Notes under the pieces: generated by a model
Database searches by the model: none
Told to the model about the DNA's origin: nothing
What the model saw: the letters and a program-made list of their open reading frames with translations, nothing else
Shown here: positions 1 through 12,288 of the stretch, in pieces
Layout: each line of letters begins with the position of its first letter
Numbering within the stretch: position 1 is the stretch's first letter
Position numbers and translations under genes: made by a program
Origin: Megalopta genalis
Taxonomy: Eukaryota; Arthropoda; Insecta; Hymenoptera; Halictidae
Length of the DNA stretch: 64,000 nt
Direction of reading: 5' to 3'
Assembly (NCBI RefSeq): GCF_051020955.1
Contig: NW_027477548.1
Location: 1 to 64,000 of the forward strand

Positions 1-411
1 AAATCAATGCGATGTAGAAGGTTTAGCTTCAAATCCGTGCGAAACAAATGATTTAGCATCAGATACTGGCGATATAACTGATATAGCTTCAAATGCAGGG
101 GAAACAAACGAGTTAGCATCAAATCCATGCAAATCACATGATTTAGCTGCAAATCAATGCGATGTAGATGGTTTAGCTTCAAATCCATGCGAAACAAATG
201 ATTTAGCATCAGATACTTGCGATACATTGATATTGCTTCAAATGCAGGCGAAACTAACGAGTTAGCTTCAAATCCATGCGAAATACATGATTTAGCGTTA
301 AGGCAATGCGATGTAGAAGGTTAAAATTCAAATCTATACGAAACAAATGATTCAGCTTCAGATACTTGCGATATAAGCGATATAGCTTCAAATGCAGACG
401 AATCAAGCGAG

Positions 412-442
412 TCAGCTTCAAAATCCATGCGATACACATCAT
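412..442 (+). repeat. 31 bp phase-shift unit (alpha example)
   Basis: A unit with one extra A (TTCAAAATCCATGCGATAC) shifts the 30 bp register by +1. It is followed at 473-501 and 502-530 by two 29 bp units (CATGCGATCAAATG and GATACATTGAT), giving a net shift of -1. Similar 31 bp units occur many times in every family, for example 53,201-53,231 and near 19,349. They are the main cause of frame changes along the array. Confidence 0.85.
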
Positions 443-499
443 TTAGCTTTAAATCCAAGCCAAGTAGAAGGCTTAGGTTCAAATCCATGCGATCAAATG

Positions 500-2256
500 A
501 TTTAGGTTCAGATACTTGCGATACATTGATATTGCTTCAAATGCAGGCGAAACTAACGAGTTAGCTTCAAATCCATGCGAAATACATGATTTAGCTTCAA
601 ATAAATGCGATGTAGAAGGGTAAACATCAAATCTATACGAAACAAATGATTTAGCTTCAGATACTTGCGATATAAGTGATATAGCATCAAATGCAGGCGA
701 AACGACCGAGTTAGCTTCAAATCCATGCGAAACACATGATTTAGCTGAAAATCAATGCGATGTAGAGGGTTTAGCTTCAAATCCATGCGAAACAAATGAT
801 TTAGCTTTAAATCCATGCCAAGTAGAAGGCTTAGCTTCAAATCCATGCGAAACAAATGATTTAGCATCAGATACTTGCGATATTACTGATATAATTTCAA
901 ATGCAGGGGGAACAAACGAGTTAGCATCAAATCCATGCAAAACACATGATTTAGCTTCAAATCAATGCGATGTAGAAGGTTTAGCTTCAAATCCGTGCGA
1001 AACAAATGATTTAGCATCAGATACTGGCGATATAACTGATATAGCTTCAAATGCAGGGGAAACAAACGAGTTAGCATCAAATCCAAGCAAATCACATGAT
1101 TTAGCTGCAAATCAATGCGATGTAGATGGTTTAGCTTCAAATCCATGCGAAACAAATGATTTATCATCAGATACTTGCGATATAACTGAAATAGCTTCAA
1201 ATGCAGGGGAAACAAACGAATGAGCATCAAATCCATGCAAAACACATGATTTAGCTTCAAATCAAAGCGATGTAGAAGGTATAGTGTCAAATCCAAGCGA
1301 AACACATGATTTAGCTTCAAATCAATGCGATGTAGAAGTTTTAGCTTCGAATTCATGCGAAACAAATGAGTTAACATCAGATACTGGCGATATAACTGAT
1401 ATAGCTTCAAATGCAGGGGAAACAGACGAGTTAGCATCAAATCCATGCGAAATACATGATTTAGCTGCAAATCAATGCGATGTAGATGGTTTAGCTTCAA
1501 ATCCATGGGAACCAAATGATTTAGCTTCAGATACTTGCGATACATTGATATTGCTTCAAATGCAGGCGAAACTAACGAGTTAGCTTCAAATCCATGCGAA
1601 ATACATGATTTAGCGACAAATCAATGCGATGTAGAAGGTTAAAATTCAAATCTATACGAAACAAATGATTCAGCTTCAGATACTTGCGATATAAGCGATA
1701 TAGCTTCAAATGCAGACGAATCAAACGAGTCAGCTTCAAAATCCATGCGATACACATCATTTAGCTTTAAATCCAAGCCAAGTAGAAGGCTTAGGTTCAA
1801 ATCCATGCGATCAAATGATTTAGGTTCAGATACTTGCGATACATTGATATTGCTTCAAATGCAGGCGAAACTAACGAGTTAGCTTCAAATCCATGCGAAA
1901 TACATGATTTAGCTTCAAATCAATGCGATGTAGAAGGGTAAACATCAAATCTATACGAAACAAATGATTTACCTTCAGATACTTGCGATATAAGTGATAT
2001 AGCATCAAATGCAGGCGAAACGACCGAGTTAGCTTCAAATCCATGCGAAACACATGATTTAGCTGCAAATCAATGCGATGTAGAAGGTATAGCTTCTAAT
2101 CCAAGTGAAACACATGATTTAGCTTCAAATCAATGCGATGTAGAAGGTTTAGCTTCAAATCCATGCGAAACAAATGATTTAGCTTCAAACACTTGCGATA
2201 TAAGTGATATAGCATCAAATGAAGGCGAAACGAACGAGTTATCTTCAAATCCATGC
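500..2256 (+). repeat. Alpha 1.76 kb duplication, copy 1
   Basis: This segment is repeated almost base for base at 6,288-8,044, 5,788 bp downstream. Both copies share private variants, including a GAATTC at 1349-1354 matched at 7137-7142, the AACGACCGAG unit and the 29 bp GATACATTGAT units. To the right homology stops inside a unit, at CCATGC followed by G here and A in the other copy. The constant offset means no net indel has separated the copies. Confidence 0.85.
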
Positions 2257-3068
2257 GAAACACATGATTTAGATGCAAATCAATGTGATGTAGAAGGTTT
2301 AGCTTCAAATCCATGCGAAACAAATGATTTAGCATCAGATACTTGCGATATAACTGATATAGCTTCAAATGCAGGGGAAACAAACGAGTTATCATCAATT
2401 CCATGCAAAACACATGATTTAGCTTCAAATCAAAGCGATGTAGAAGGAATATCTTCAAATCCAAACGAAACACATGATTTAGCTTCAAATCAATGCGATG
2501 TAGAAGGTTTAGCTTCAAATCCACGCGAAACAAATGATTTAGCATCAGATACTGGCGATATAACTGATATTGCTTCAAATGCAGGGGAAACAAACGAGTT
2601 AGCATCAAATCCATGCAAAACACATGATTTAGCTTCAAATCAATGCGATGTAGAAGGTTTAGCTTCAAATCCGTGCGAAACAAATGATTTAGCATCAGAT
2701 ACTGGCGATATAACTGATATAGCTTCAAATGCAGGGGAAACAAACGAGTTAGCATCAAATCCATGCAAATCACATGATTTAGCTGCAAATCAATGCGATG
2801 TAGAAGGTTTAGCTACAAATCCGTGCGAAACAAATGATTTAGCATCGAACACTTGGGATATAAGTTATATAGCTTCAAATGCAGACGAATCAAACGAGTT
2901 AGATTCAAAATCCATGCGATAAACATCATTTAGGTTTAAATCCATGCGAAATAGAAGGCTGAGCTTCAAATCCATGCGAAACAAATGATTTAGGTACAGA
3001 TACTTGCGATATAACTGAAATAGCTTCAAATGCAGGGGGAACAAACGAGTTAGCATCAAATCCATGCA

Positions 3069-4356
3069 AAACACATGATTTAGCTTCAAATCAATGCGAT
3101 GTAGATGGTTTAGCTTCAAATCCCAGCGAAGCACATGATTTGGCCTCAGATACTTGCGATATAACTGAAATAGCTTCAAATGCAGGGGAAACATACGAAT
3201 GAGCATCAAATCCATGCAAAACACATGATTGAGCTTCAAATCAAAGCGATGTAGAAGGTATATCTTCAAATCCAAACGAAACACATGATTTAGCTTCAAA
3301 TCAATGCGATGTAGAAGTTATAGATTCAAATCCAAGCGCAACACATGATTTAGCTTCAAATCAATGCGATATAGAAGGTTTAGCCTCAAATCCATGCGAA
3401 ACAAATGATTTACCTACAAACACTTGGGATATAAGTGATATAGCAGGAAATGCAGACGAATCAAACGGGGAAGCTTCAAAATCCATGCGATACATATCAT
3501 TTAACTTCAAATCGATACGAAGTAGAAGGCTTAGCTTCAAATCCATGCGAAACAAATGATTTAGCATCAGATACTTGCGATATTACTGATATAATTTCAA
3601 ATGCAGGGGGAACAAACGAGTTAGCATCATATCCATGCAAAACACATGATTTAGCTTCAAATCAAAGCGATGTAGAAGGAATATCTTCAAATCCAAACGA
3701 AACACATGATTTAGCTTCAAATCAATGCGATGTAGAAGTTATAGATTCAAATCCAAGCGCAACACATGATTTAGCTTCAAATCAATGCGATGTAGATGGT
3801 TTAGCTTCAAATCCCAGCGAAGCACATGATTTGTCCTCAGATACTTGCGATATAACTGAAATAGCTTCAAATGCAGGGGAAACATACGAATGAGCATCAA
3901 ATCCATGCAAAACACATGATTGAGCTTCAAATCAAAGCGATGTAGAAGGTATATCTTCAAATCCAAACGAAACACATGATTTAGCTTCAAATCAATGCGA
4001 TGTAGAAGTTATAGATTCAAATCCAAGCGCAACACATGATTTAGCTTCAAATCAATGCGATATAGAAGGTTTAGCCTCAAATCCATGCGAAACAAATGAT
4101 TTACCTACAAACACTTGGGATATAAGTGATATAGCAGGAAATGCAGACGAATCAAACGGGGAAGCTTCAAAATCCATGCGATACATATCATTTAACTTCA
4201 AATCGATACGAAGTAGAAGGCTTAGCTTCAAATCCATGCGAAACAAATGATTTAGCATCAGATACTTGCGATATTACTGATATAATTTCAAATGCAGGGG
4301 GAACAAACGAGTTAGCATCAAATCCATGCAAAACACATGATTTAGCTTCAAATCAA
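3069..4356 (+). repeat. 691 bp tandem duplication
   Basis: 3,069-3,759 is followed head-to-tail by a second copy, 3,760 to about 4,356, at an offset of 691 bp (23 x 30 + 1). The extra base is carried by a 31 bp unit. Both copies contain the unusual CCCAGCGAAGCACATG unit, the ATAGCAGGAAATGCAGACG unit and the GGGGAAGCTTC unit with its HindIII site. A further, more diverged piece of the same element lies at about 5,160-5,460. Confidence 0.8.
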
Positions 4357-4992
4357 TGCGATGTAGAAAGTTTAGCTTCAAATCCGTGCGAAACAAATGA
4401 TTTAGCATCAGATACTGGCGATATAACTGATATAGCTTCAAATGCAGAGGAAACAAACGAGTTAGCATCAAATCCATGCAAATCACATGATTTAGCTGCA
4501 AATCAATGCGATGTAGATGGTTTAGCTTCAAATTCATGCGAAACAAATGATTTAGCATCAGATACTTGCGATATAACTGATATAGCTTCAAATGCAGTGG
4601 AAACGGACGAGTTAGCATCAAAACCATGCAAAACACATGATTTAGCTGCAAATCAATGCGATGTAAAAGGTTTAGCTTCAAATCCCAGCGAAACACATGA
4701 TTTGGCCTCAGATACTTGCGATATAACTGATATAGCTTCAAATGCAGGGGAAACAAACGAGTTATCATCAATTCCATGCAAAACACATGATTTAGCTTCA
4801 AATCAAAGCGATGTAGAAGGTATAGTTTCAAATCCAAGCGAAACACATGATTTAGCTTCAAATCAATGCGATGTAGAAGGTTCAGCTTCAAATCCATGCG
4901 AAACAAATGAGTTAGCTTCAAACACTTGCGATATAAGTGATATAGCATCAAATGCAGGCGAAACGAACGAGTTAGCTTCAAATCCATGCTAA
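4141..4992 (+). other. Longest plus-strand open frame (283 codons), judged non-coding
   Basis: After about 24 codons in a shifted frame, the reading becomes decapeptides of the form LASNPCETND, LASDTCDITD and IASNAGETNE, acidic with a Cys at position 6 in most repeats. It ends at 4,990-4,992, where TGCGAA has become TGCTAA, a one-base change in an otherwise typical unit. It begins inside a phase-shift segment, not at a unit boundary. No flanking non-repeat sequence, signal peptide or known domain is present. Confidence 0.75.
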
Positions 4993-6079
4993 ACACATGA
5001 TTTAGATGCAAATCAATACGATGTAGAAGGTTTAGCTTCAAATCCATGCGAAACAAATGATTTAGCATCAGATACTTGCGATATAACTGATATAGCTTCA
5101 AATGCAGGGGAAACAAACGAGTTATCATCAATTCCATGCAAAACACATGATTTAGCTTCAAATCAAAGCGATGTAGAAGGTATGTCTTCAAATCCAAACG
5201 AAACACATGATTTAGCTTCAAATCAATGCGATGTAGAAGTTATAGATTCAAATCCAAGCGCAACACATGATTTAGCTTCAAATCAATGCGATGTAGAAGG
5301 TTTAACCTCAAATCCATGCGAAACAAATGATTTACCTACAAACACTTGGGATATAAGTGATATAGCAGGAAATGCAGACGAATCAAACGGGAAAGCTTCA
5401 AAATCCATGCGATACATATCATTTAACTTCAAATCGATACGAAGTAGAAGGCTTAGCTTCAAATCCATGCGAAACAAATGATTTAGATCAGATTCTTGCG
5501 ATATAACTGATATAGGTTCAAATGCAGACGAATCAAACGAGTTAGCTTCAAAATCCATGCGATACACATAATTTAGCTTTAAATCGATGCGAAGTAGAAG
5601 GTTTAGCTTCAAATCCATGCGATCAAATGATTTAGGTTCAGATACTTGCGATACATTGATATTGCTTCAAATGCAGGCGAAACTAACGAGTTAGCTTCAA
5701 ATCCATGCGAAATACATGATTTAGTTTCAAATCAATGCGATGTAGAAGGTTAAACTTCAAATCTCTACGAAACAAATGATTTAGCTTCAGATACTTGCGA
5801 TATAAGTGATATAGCATCAAATGCAGGCGAAACGACCGAGTTAGCTTCAAATCCATGCGAAACACATGATTTAGCTGCAAATCAATGCGATGTAGAGGGT
5901 TTAGCTTCATTCCATGCGAAACAAATGATTTAGCTTTAAATCCATGCCAAGTAGAAGGCTTAGCTTCAAATCCATGCGAAACAAATGATTTAGCATCAGA
6001 TACTTGCGATATTACTGATATAATTTCAAATGCAGGGGGAACAAACGAGTTAGCATCAAATCCATGCAAAACACATGAT

Positions 6080-6229
6080 TTAGCTTCAAATCAATGCGAT
6101 GTAGAAGGTTTAGCTTCAAATCCGTGCGAAACAAATGATTTAGCATCAGATACTGGCGATATAACTGATATAGCTTCAAATGCAGGGGAAACAAACGAGT
6201 TAGCATCAAATCCATGCAAATCACATGAT
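6080..6229 (+). repeat. Clean example of the 150 bp pentamer (A-B-C-D-E)
   Basis: Five successive 30 bp units: A 6080-6109, B 6110-6139, C 6140-6169, D 6170-6199, E 6200-6229. They share the first box but differ by type. C begins TTAGCATCAGAT; D begins ATAGCTTCAAAT and has GCAGGGGA in place of the TGCGA box; E carries TGCAA instead of TGCGA. The next A unit starts at 6230. The same order recurs across most of the window, so the pentamer is the basic higher-order repeat. It is often lengthened by extra A/B or A/E dimers or shortened by lost units. From the consensus pentamer I count 58 A, 38 T, 27 G and 27 C. Confidence 0.9.
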
Positions 6230-6287
6230 TTAGCTGCAAATCAATGCGATGTAGATGGTTTAGCTTCAAATCCATGGGAACCAAATG

Positions 6288-8044
6288 ATTTAGCTTCAGA
6301 TACTTGCGATACATTGATATTGCTTCAAATGCAGGCGAAACTAACGAGTTAGCTTCAAATCCATGCGAAATACATGATTTAGCTTCAAATAAATGCGATG
6401 TAGAAGGGTAAACATCAAATCTATACGAAACAAATGATTTAGCTTCAGATACTTGCGATATAAGTGATATAGCATGAAATGCAGGCGAAACGACCGAGTT
6501 AGCTTCAAATCCATGCGAAACACATGATTTAGCTGCAAATCAATGCGATGTAGAGGGTTTAGCTTCAAATCCATGCGAAACAAATGATTTAGCTTTAAAT
6601 CCATGCCAAGTAGAAGGCTTAGCTTCAAATCCATGCGAAACAAATGATTTAGCATCAGATACTTGCGATATTACTGATATAATTTCAAATGCAGGGGGAA
6701 CAAACGAGTTAGCATCAAATCCATGCAAAACATATGATTTAGCTTCAAATCAATGCGATGTAGAAGGTTTAGCTTCAAATCCGTGCGAAACAAATGATTT
6801 AGCATCAGATACTGGCGATATAACTGATATAGCTTCAAATGCAGGGGAAACAAACGAGTTAGCATCAAATCCAAGCAAATCACATGATTTAGCTGCAAAT
6901 CAATGCGATGTAGATGGTTTAGCTTCAAATCCATGCGAAACAAATGATTTAGCATCAGATATTTGCGATATAACTGAAATAGCTTCAAATGCAGGGGAAA
7001 CAAACGAATGAGCATCAAATCCATGCAAAACAAATGATTTAGCTTCAAATCAAAGCGATGTAGAAGGTATAGTGTCAAATCCAAGCGAAACACATGATTT
7101 AGCTTCAAATCAATGCGATGTAGAAGTTTTAGCTTCGAATTCATGCGAAACAAATGAGTTAACATCAGATACTGGCGATATAACTGATATAGCTTCAAAT
7201 GCAGGGGAAACAGACGAGTTAGCATCAAATCCATGCGAAATACATGATTTAGCTGCAAATCAATGCGATGTAGATGGTTTAGCTTCAAATCCATGGGAAC
7301 CAAATGATTTAGCTTCAGATACTTGCGATACATTGATATTGCTTCAAATGCAGGCGAAACTAACGAGTTAGCTTCAAATCCATGCGAAATACATGATTTA
7401 GCGTCAAATCAATGCGATGTAGAAGGTTAAAATTCAAATCTATACGAAACAAATGATTCAGCTTCAGATACTTGCGATATAAGCGATATAGCTTCAAATG
7501 CAGACGAATCAAACGAGTCAGCTTCAAAATCCATGCGATACACATCATTTAGCTTTAAATCCAAGCCAAGTAGAAGGCTTAGGTTCAAATCCATGCGATC
7601 AAATGATTTAGGTTCAGATTCTTGCGATACATTGATATTGCTTCAAATGCAGGCGAAACTAACGAGTTAGCTTCAAATCCATGCGAAATACATGATTTAG
7701 CTTCAAATCAATGCGATGTAGAAGGGTAAACATCAAATCTATACGAAACAAATGATTTACCTTCAGATACTTGCGATATAAGTGATATAGCATCAAATGC
7801 AGGCGAAACGACCGAGTTAGCTTCAAATCCATGCGAAACACATGATTTAGCTGCAAATCAATGCGATGTAGAAGGTATAGCTTCTAATCCAAGTGAAACA
7901 CATGATTTAGCTTCAAATCAATGCGATGTAGAAGGTTTAGCTTCAAATCCATGCGAAACAAATGATTTAGCTTCAAACACTTGCGATATAAGTGATATAG
8001 CATCAAATGAAGGCGAAACGAACGAGTTATCTTCAAATCCATGC
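6288..8044 (+). repeat. Alpha 1.76 kb duplication, copy 2
   Basis: Second copy of 500-2,256. It directly follows a shorter related copy (5,630-6,277 matches about 500-1,148), so the same 5' part occurs twice in tandem here. That suggests an unequal exchange that duplicated the start of the element. Only scattered single-base differences from copy 1 are visible, such as GCTGAAAAT near 745 against GCTGCAAAT near 6533. Confidence 0.85.
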
Positions 8045-9146
8045 AAAACACATAATTTAGCTGCAAATCAATGCGATGTAGAAGGTTTAGCTTCAAATCC
8101 ATGCGAAACAAATGATTTAGCATCAGATACTTGCGATATAACTGAAATAGCTTCAAACGCAGGGGAAACAGACGAGATAGCATCAAATCCATGCAAAACA
8201 CATGATTAAGCTTCAAATCAATGCGATGTAGAGGGTATAGCTTCAAATTCAAGCGAAACACATGATTTAGCTTCAAATCAATGCGATGTAGAAGGTTTAG
8301 CTTCAAATCCAAGCGAAACACATGATTTAGCATCAGATACTTGCGATATAACTGAAATAGCTTCAAATGCAGGGGAAACAAACGAGTTAGCATAAAATCC
8401 ATGCAAAACACACGATTTAGCTTCAAATCAATGCGATGTAGAAGGTTTAGCTTCAAATCCATGCGAAACAAATTATTCAGATTCAAACACTTGTGATATA
8501 AGTGATATATCATCAAATGCAGGCGAAACGAACAAGTTAGCATAAAATCCATGCAAAACACATAATTTAGCTGCAAATCAATGCGATGTAGAAGGTTTAG
8601 CTTCAAATCCATGCGAAACAAATGATTTAGCATCAGATACTTGCGATATAACTGAAATAGCTTCAAACGCAGGGGAAACAAACGAGTTAGCATCAAATCC
8701 ATGCAAAACACACGATTTAGCTTCAAATCAATGCGATGTAGAAGGTTTAGCTTCAAATCCATGCGAAACAAATTATTCAGATTCAAACACTTGTGATATA
8801 AGTGATATATCATCAAATGCAGGCGAAACGAACAAGTTAGCATAAAATCCATGCAAAACACATAATTTAGCTGCAAATCAATGCGATGTAGAAGGTTTAG
8901 CTTCAAATCCATGCGAAACAAATGATTTAGCATCAGATACTTGCGATATAACTGAAATAGCTTCAAACGCAGGGGAAACAAACGAGTTAGCATCAAATCC
9001 ATGCAAAACACATGATTAAGCTTCAAATCAAAGCGATGTAGAGGGTATAGCTTCAAATTCAAGCGAAACACATGATTTAGCTTCAAATCAATGCGATGTA
9101 GAAGGTTTAGCTTCAAATCCAAGCGAAACATATGATTTAGCTTCAA
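7884..9146 (-). other. Second-longest open frame (420 codons), judged non-coding
   Basis: Same decapeptide type as the 21.5-22.8 kb frame. It spans the junction between alpha and beta families (near 8,281) and the 300 bp tandem duplication, so its length partly reflects that recent local expansion. The matching stretch in the sister copy is only 201 codons (13,015-13,620). A real conserved protein gene would not be expected to straddle unrelated repeat blocks like this. Confidence 0.8.
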
Positions 9147-12100
9147 ATCAATGCGATGTAGAAGGTTTAGCTACAAATCCATGCGAAACAAATGATTTAG
9201 CATCAGATACTTGCGATATAACTGATATAGCTTCAAATGCAAGGGAAACAAACGAGTTAGCATAAAATCCATGCGAAACACATGATTTAGGAGCAAATCA
9301 ATGCGATGTAGAAGGTTTTGCTTCAAATCCATGCGATGCACATGTTGTATCTGCAAATCCATGCGAAGTAGAAGGCTTAGCTTCAAATCCATGCGAAACA
9401 AATGATTTAGGTACAGATACTTGCGATATAACTGATATAGCTTCAAATGCAGTGGAAACAAACGAGTTTGCATCAAATCCATGCAAAACACATGATTTAG
9501 CTTCAAGTCAATGCGATGTAGAAGGTTTAGCTTCAAATCCAAGCGAAACACATGATTTAGCTTCAAGTCAATGCGATGTAGAAGGTTTAGCTTCAAATCC
9601 AAGCGAAACACATGATTTAGCTTCAAGTCAATGCGATGTAGAAGGTTTAGCTACAAATCCATGCGAAACAAATGATTTAGCATCAGATACTTGCGATATA
9701 ACTGAAATAGCTTCAAATGCAGGGGGAACAAACGAGTTAGCATCAAATCCATGCAAAACACATGATTTAGCTTCAAATCAAAGCGATGTGGAAGGTTGAG
9801 CTTCAAGTCCATGCAAAACACATGATTTAGCTGCAAATCAAAGCGATGTAGAAGGTTTAGTTTCAAATCCATGCGAAACAAATGATTTAGCATCAGATAC
9901 TTGCGATATAAGAGATATAGATTCAAATGCAGTCGAAACATACGAGTTAGCTTCAAATCCATGCAAAACACATGATTTTTCTTCAAATACTTGCGACATA
10001 AGAGATATAGCATAAAATGCAGACGGAACAAACGAGTAAGCTTCAAATCCAAGCGAAAGACATAATTTAGCTTCAAATAAATGCGATGTAGAAGGTTTAG
10101 CTTCAAATTCAAGCGAAACACATGATTTAGCTTCAAATCAATGCGCTGTAGAAGGTTTAGCTTCAAAATCCGTGCGATACACATGTTTTAGCTTCAAATC
10201 AATGCGATGTAGAAGGTATAGCTTCAAATTCAAGCGAAACACATGATTTAGATTCAGATACTTGCGATATAAGTGATGTAGCTTCAAATGCAGGGGAAAC
10301 AAACGAGTTAGCATAAAATCCATGCAAAACACATGATTTAGCTTCAAATCAATGCGATGTAGATGGTTTAGCTTCAAATCCATGCGAAACAAATGATTTA
10401 GCATCAGATACTTGCGATATAACTGAAATAGCTTGAAATGCAGGGGAAACAAACGAGTTTGCATCAAATCCATGCAAAACACATGATTTAGCTTCAAGTC
10501 AATGCGATGTAGAAGGTTTAGCTTCAAATCCAAGCGAAACATATGATTTAGCTTCAAATCAATGCGATGTAGAAGGTTTAGCTTCAAATCCATGCGATAC
10601 ACATGTTGTAACTGCAAATCAATGCGATGTAGAAGGTTTAGCTTCAAATCCAAGCGAAACACATGATTTAGCATCAGATACTTGCGATATAACTGAAATA
10701 GCTTGAAATGCAGGGGAAACAAACGAGTAAGCATAAAATCCATGCAAAACACACGATTTAGCTTCAAATCAATGCAATGTAGAAGGTTTAGCTTCAAATC
10801 CATGCGAAACAAATGATTTAGCATCAGATACTTTCGATATAACTGATATAGCTTCAAATGCAGGGGAAACAAACGAGTTTGCCTCAAATCCATGCAAAAC
10901 ACATGATTTAGCTTCAAGTCAATGCGATGTAGAAGGTTTAGCTTCAAATCCAAGCGAAACATATGATTTAGCTTCAAATCAATGCGATGGAGAAGGTTTA
11001 GCCTCAAATCCAAGCGAAACACATGATTTAGTTTCAAATGAATGCGATGTAGAAGGTTTAGCTTCAAATCCTTGCGAAACAAATGATTTAGCTTCAAACA
11101 CTTGTGATATAAGTGATATAGCTGCCAATGCAGACGATTCAAACGGGGTAGCTTCAAAAGCCATGCGATACATGTAATTTTGCTTCAAATCGATACGAGG
11201 TAGAAGATTTAGCTTCAAATCCATGCGAAACAAATTATTCAGATTCAAACACTTGTGATATAAGTGATATATCATCAAATGCAGGCGAAACGAACAAGTT
11301 AGCATAAAATCCATGCAAAACACAAGATTTAGCTTCAAATCAATGCGATGTAGAAGGTTTAGCTTCAAATCCATGCTAAACAAATGTATTTAGCATCAGA
11401 TACTTGCGATATAACTGATATAGCTTCAAATGCAGTGGAAACAAACGAGTTTGCATCAAATCCATGCAAAAGACATGATTTAGCTTCAAGTCAATGCGAT
11501 GTAGAAGGTTTAGCTTCAAATCCATGCGAAACAAATGATTTAGCATCAGATACCTGCGATATAACTGAAATAGCTTCAAACGCAGGGGAAACAAACGAGT
11601 TAGCATCAAATCCATGCGAAACACATGATTTAGGAGCAAATCAATGCGATGTAGAAGGTTTAGATTCAAATCCATGCGAAACCAATGATTTAGCTTCAGA
11701 TATTTGCGATAGAAGGGACATCGCTTCAAATGGAGACGAACAAACGAGTTAGCTTCAAATCCATGCGAAACACATGATTTAGCTTCAAATCAATACGATG
11801 TAGCAGGATTAGCTTCAAATCCATGTAAAGCAAATGATTTAGCATCAGATACTTGCGATATAACTGATATAGCTTCAAATGCAAGGGAAACAAACGAGTT
11901 AGCATAAAATCCATGCAAAACACACGATTTAGCTTCAAATCAATGCGATGTAGAAGGTTTAGCTTCAAATCCATGCGATGCACATGTTGTAGCTGCAAAT
12001 CAATGCGATGTAGAGGGTTTAGCTTCAAATCCAAGCGAAACACATGATTTAGCATCAGATACTTGCGATATAACTGAAATAGCTTCAAATGCAGGGGAAA

Positions 12101-12288
12101 GAAACGAGTTAGCTTCAAATCCATGCTAAACACACGATTTAGCTTCAAATCAATGCGATGTAGAAGGTTTAGCTTCAAATCCATGCTAAACAAATGTATT
12201 TAGCATCAGATACTTGCGATATAACTGATATAGCTTCAAATGCAGTGGAAACAAACGAGTTTGCATCAAATACATGCAAAACACATGA
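8281..12288 (+). repeat. Beta ~4 kb higher-order repeat, copy 1
   Basis: This matches 13,055-16,761. Markers are CATGTTGTA units, TTATTCAGATTC units, CATAAAATCC units and 31 bp units reading AAATGTATTTAGC. The offset is 4,774 bp on the left, 4,474 bp after the local 300 bp expansion at 8,401-9,000, and 4,473 bp after a one-base deletion in the other copy near 14,056. Length is 4,008 bp against 3,707 bp for copy 2, fully explained by those two events. Confidence 0.85.
8401..9000 (+). repeat. Perfect 300 bp tandem duplication (10 units x 2)
   Basis: 8,401-8,640 equals 8,701-8,940 line by line. 8,641-8,700 and 8,941-9,000 are also identical. The duplicated block is ten units, or two pentamers. 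The sister copy of the surrounding region (13,055 onward) has this block once, so the duplication is local and postdates the larger duplication. It is a fresh trace of unequal crossing-over or replication slippage in full-unit register. Confidence 0.9.

Larger units (their letters stand above)
1..8280 (+). repeat. Alpha-family satellite block
   Basis: This block is marked by 29 bp units containing GATACATTGATATTGC (for example 203-231 and 502-530) and by units reading GTAGAAGGGTAAACATC. A 1,318 bp offset relates 1-766 to 1,319-2,084. A 5,130 bp offset relates about 500-1,148 to 5,630-6,277. A 5,788 bp offset relates 500-2,256 to 6,288-8,044. Between these lie pentamers resembling the general consensus. 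The right limit is where the beta markers (CATAAAATCC, TTATTCAGATTC, CATGTTGTA) take over. Confidence 0.75.

Noticed and set aside
596..606. Polyadenylation signal AATAAA in CAAATAAATGCG
   Set aside because: It is a single-base variant of CAAATCAATGCG in a satellite unit, with no upstream coding sequence.
5078..5096. TATA box or promoter at GATATAACTGATATAGC
   Set aside because: It occurs about once per 150 bp across much of the window as part of the repeat unit, with no associated gene or other promoter element.
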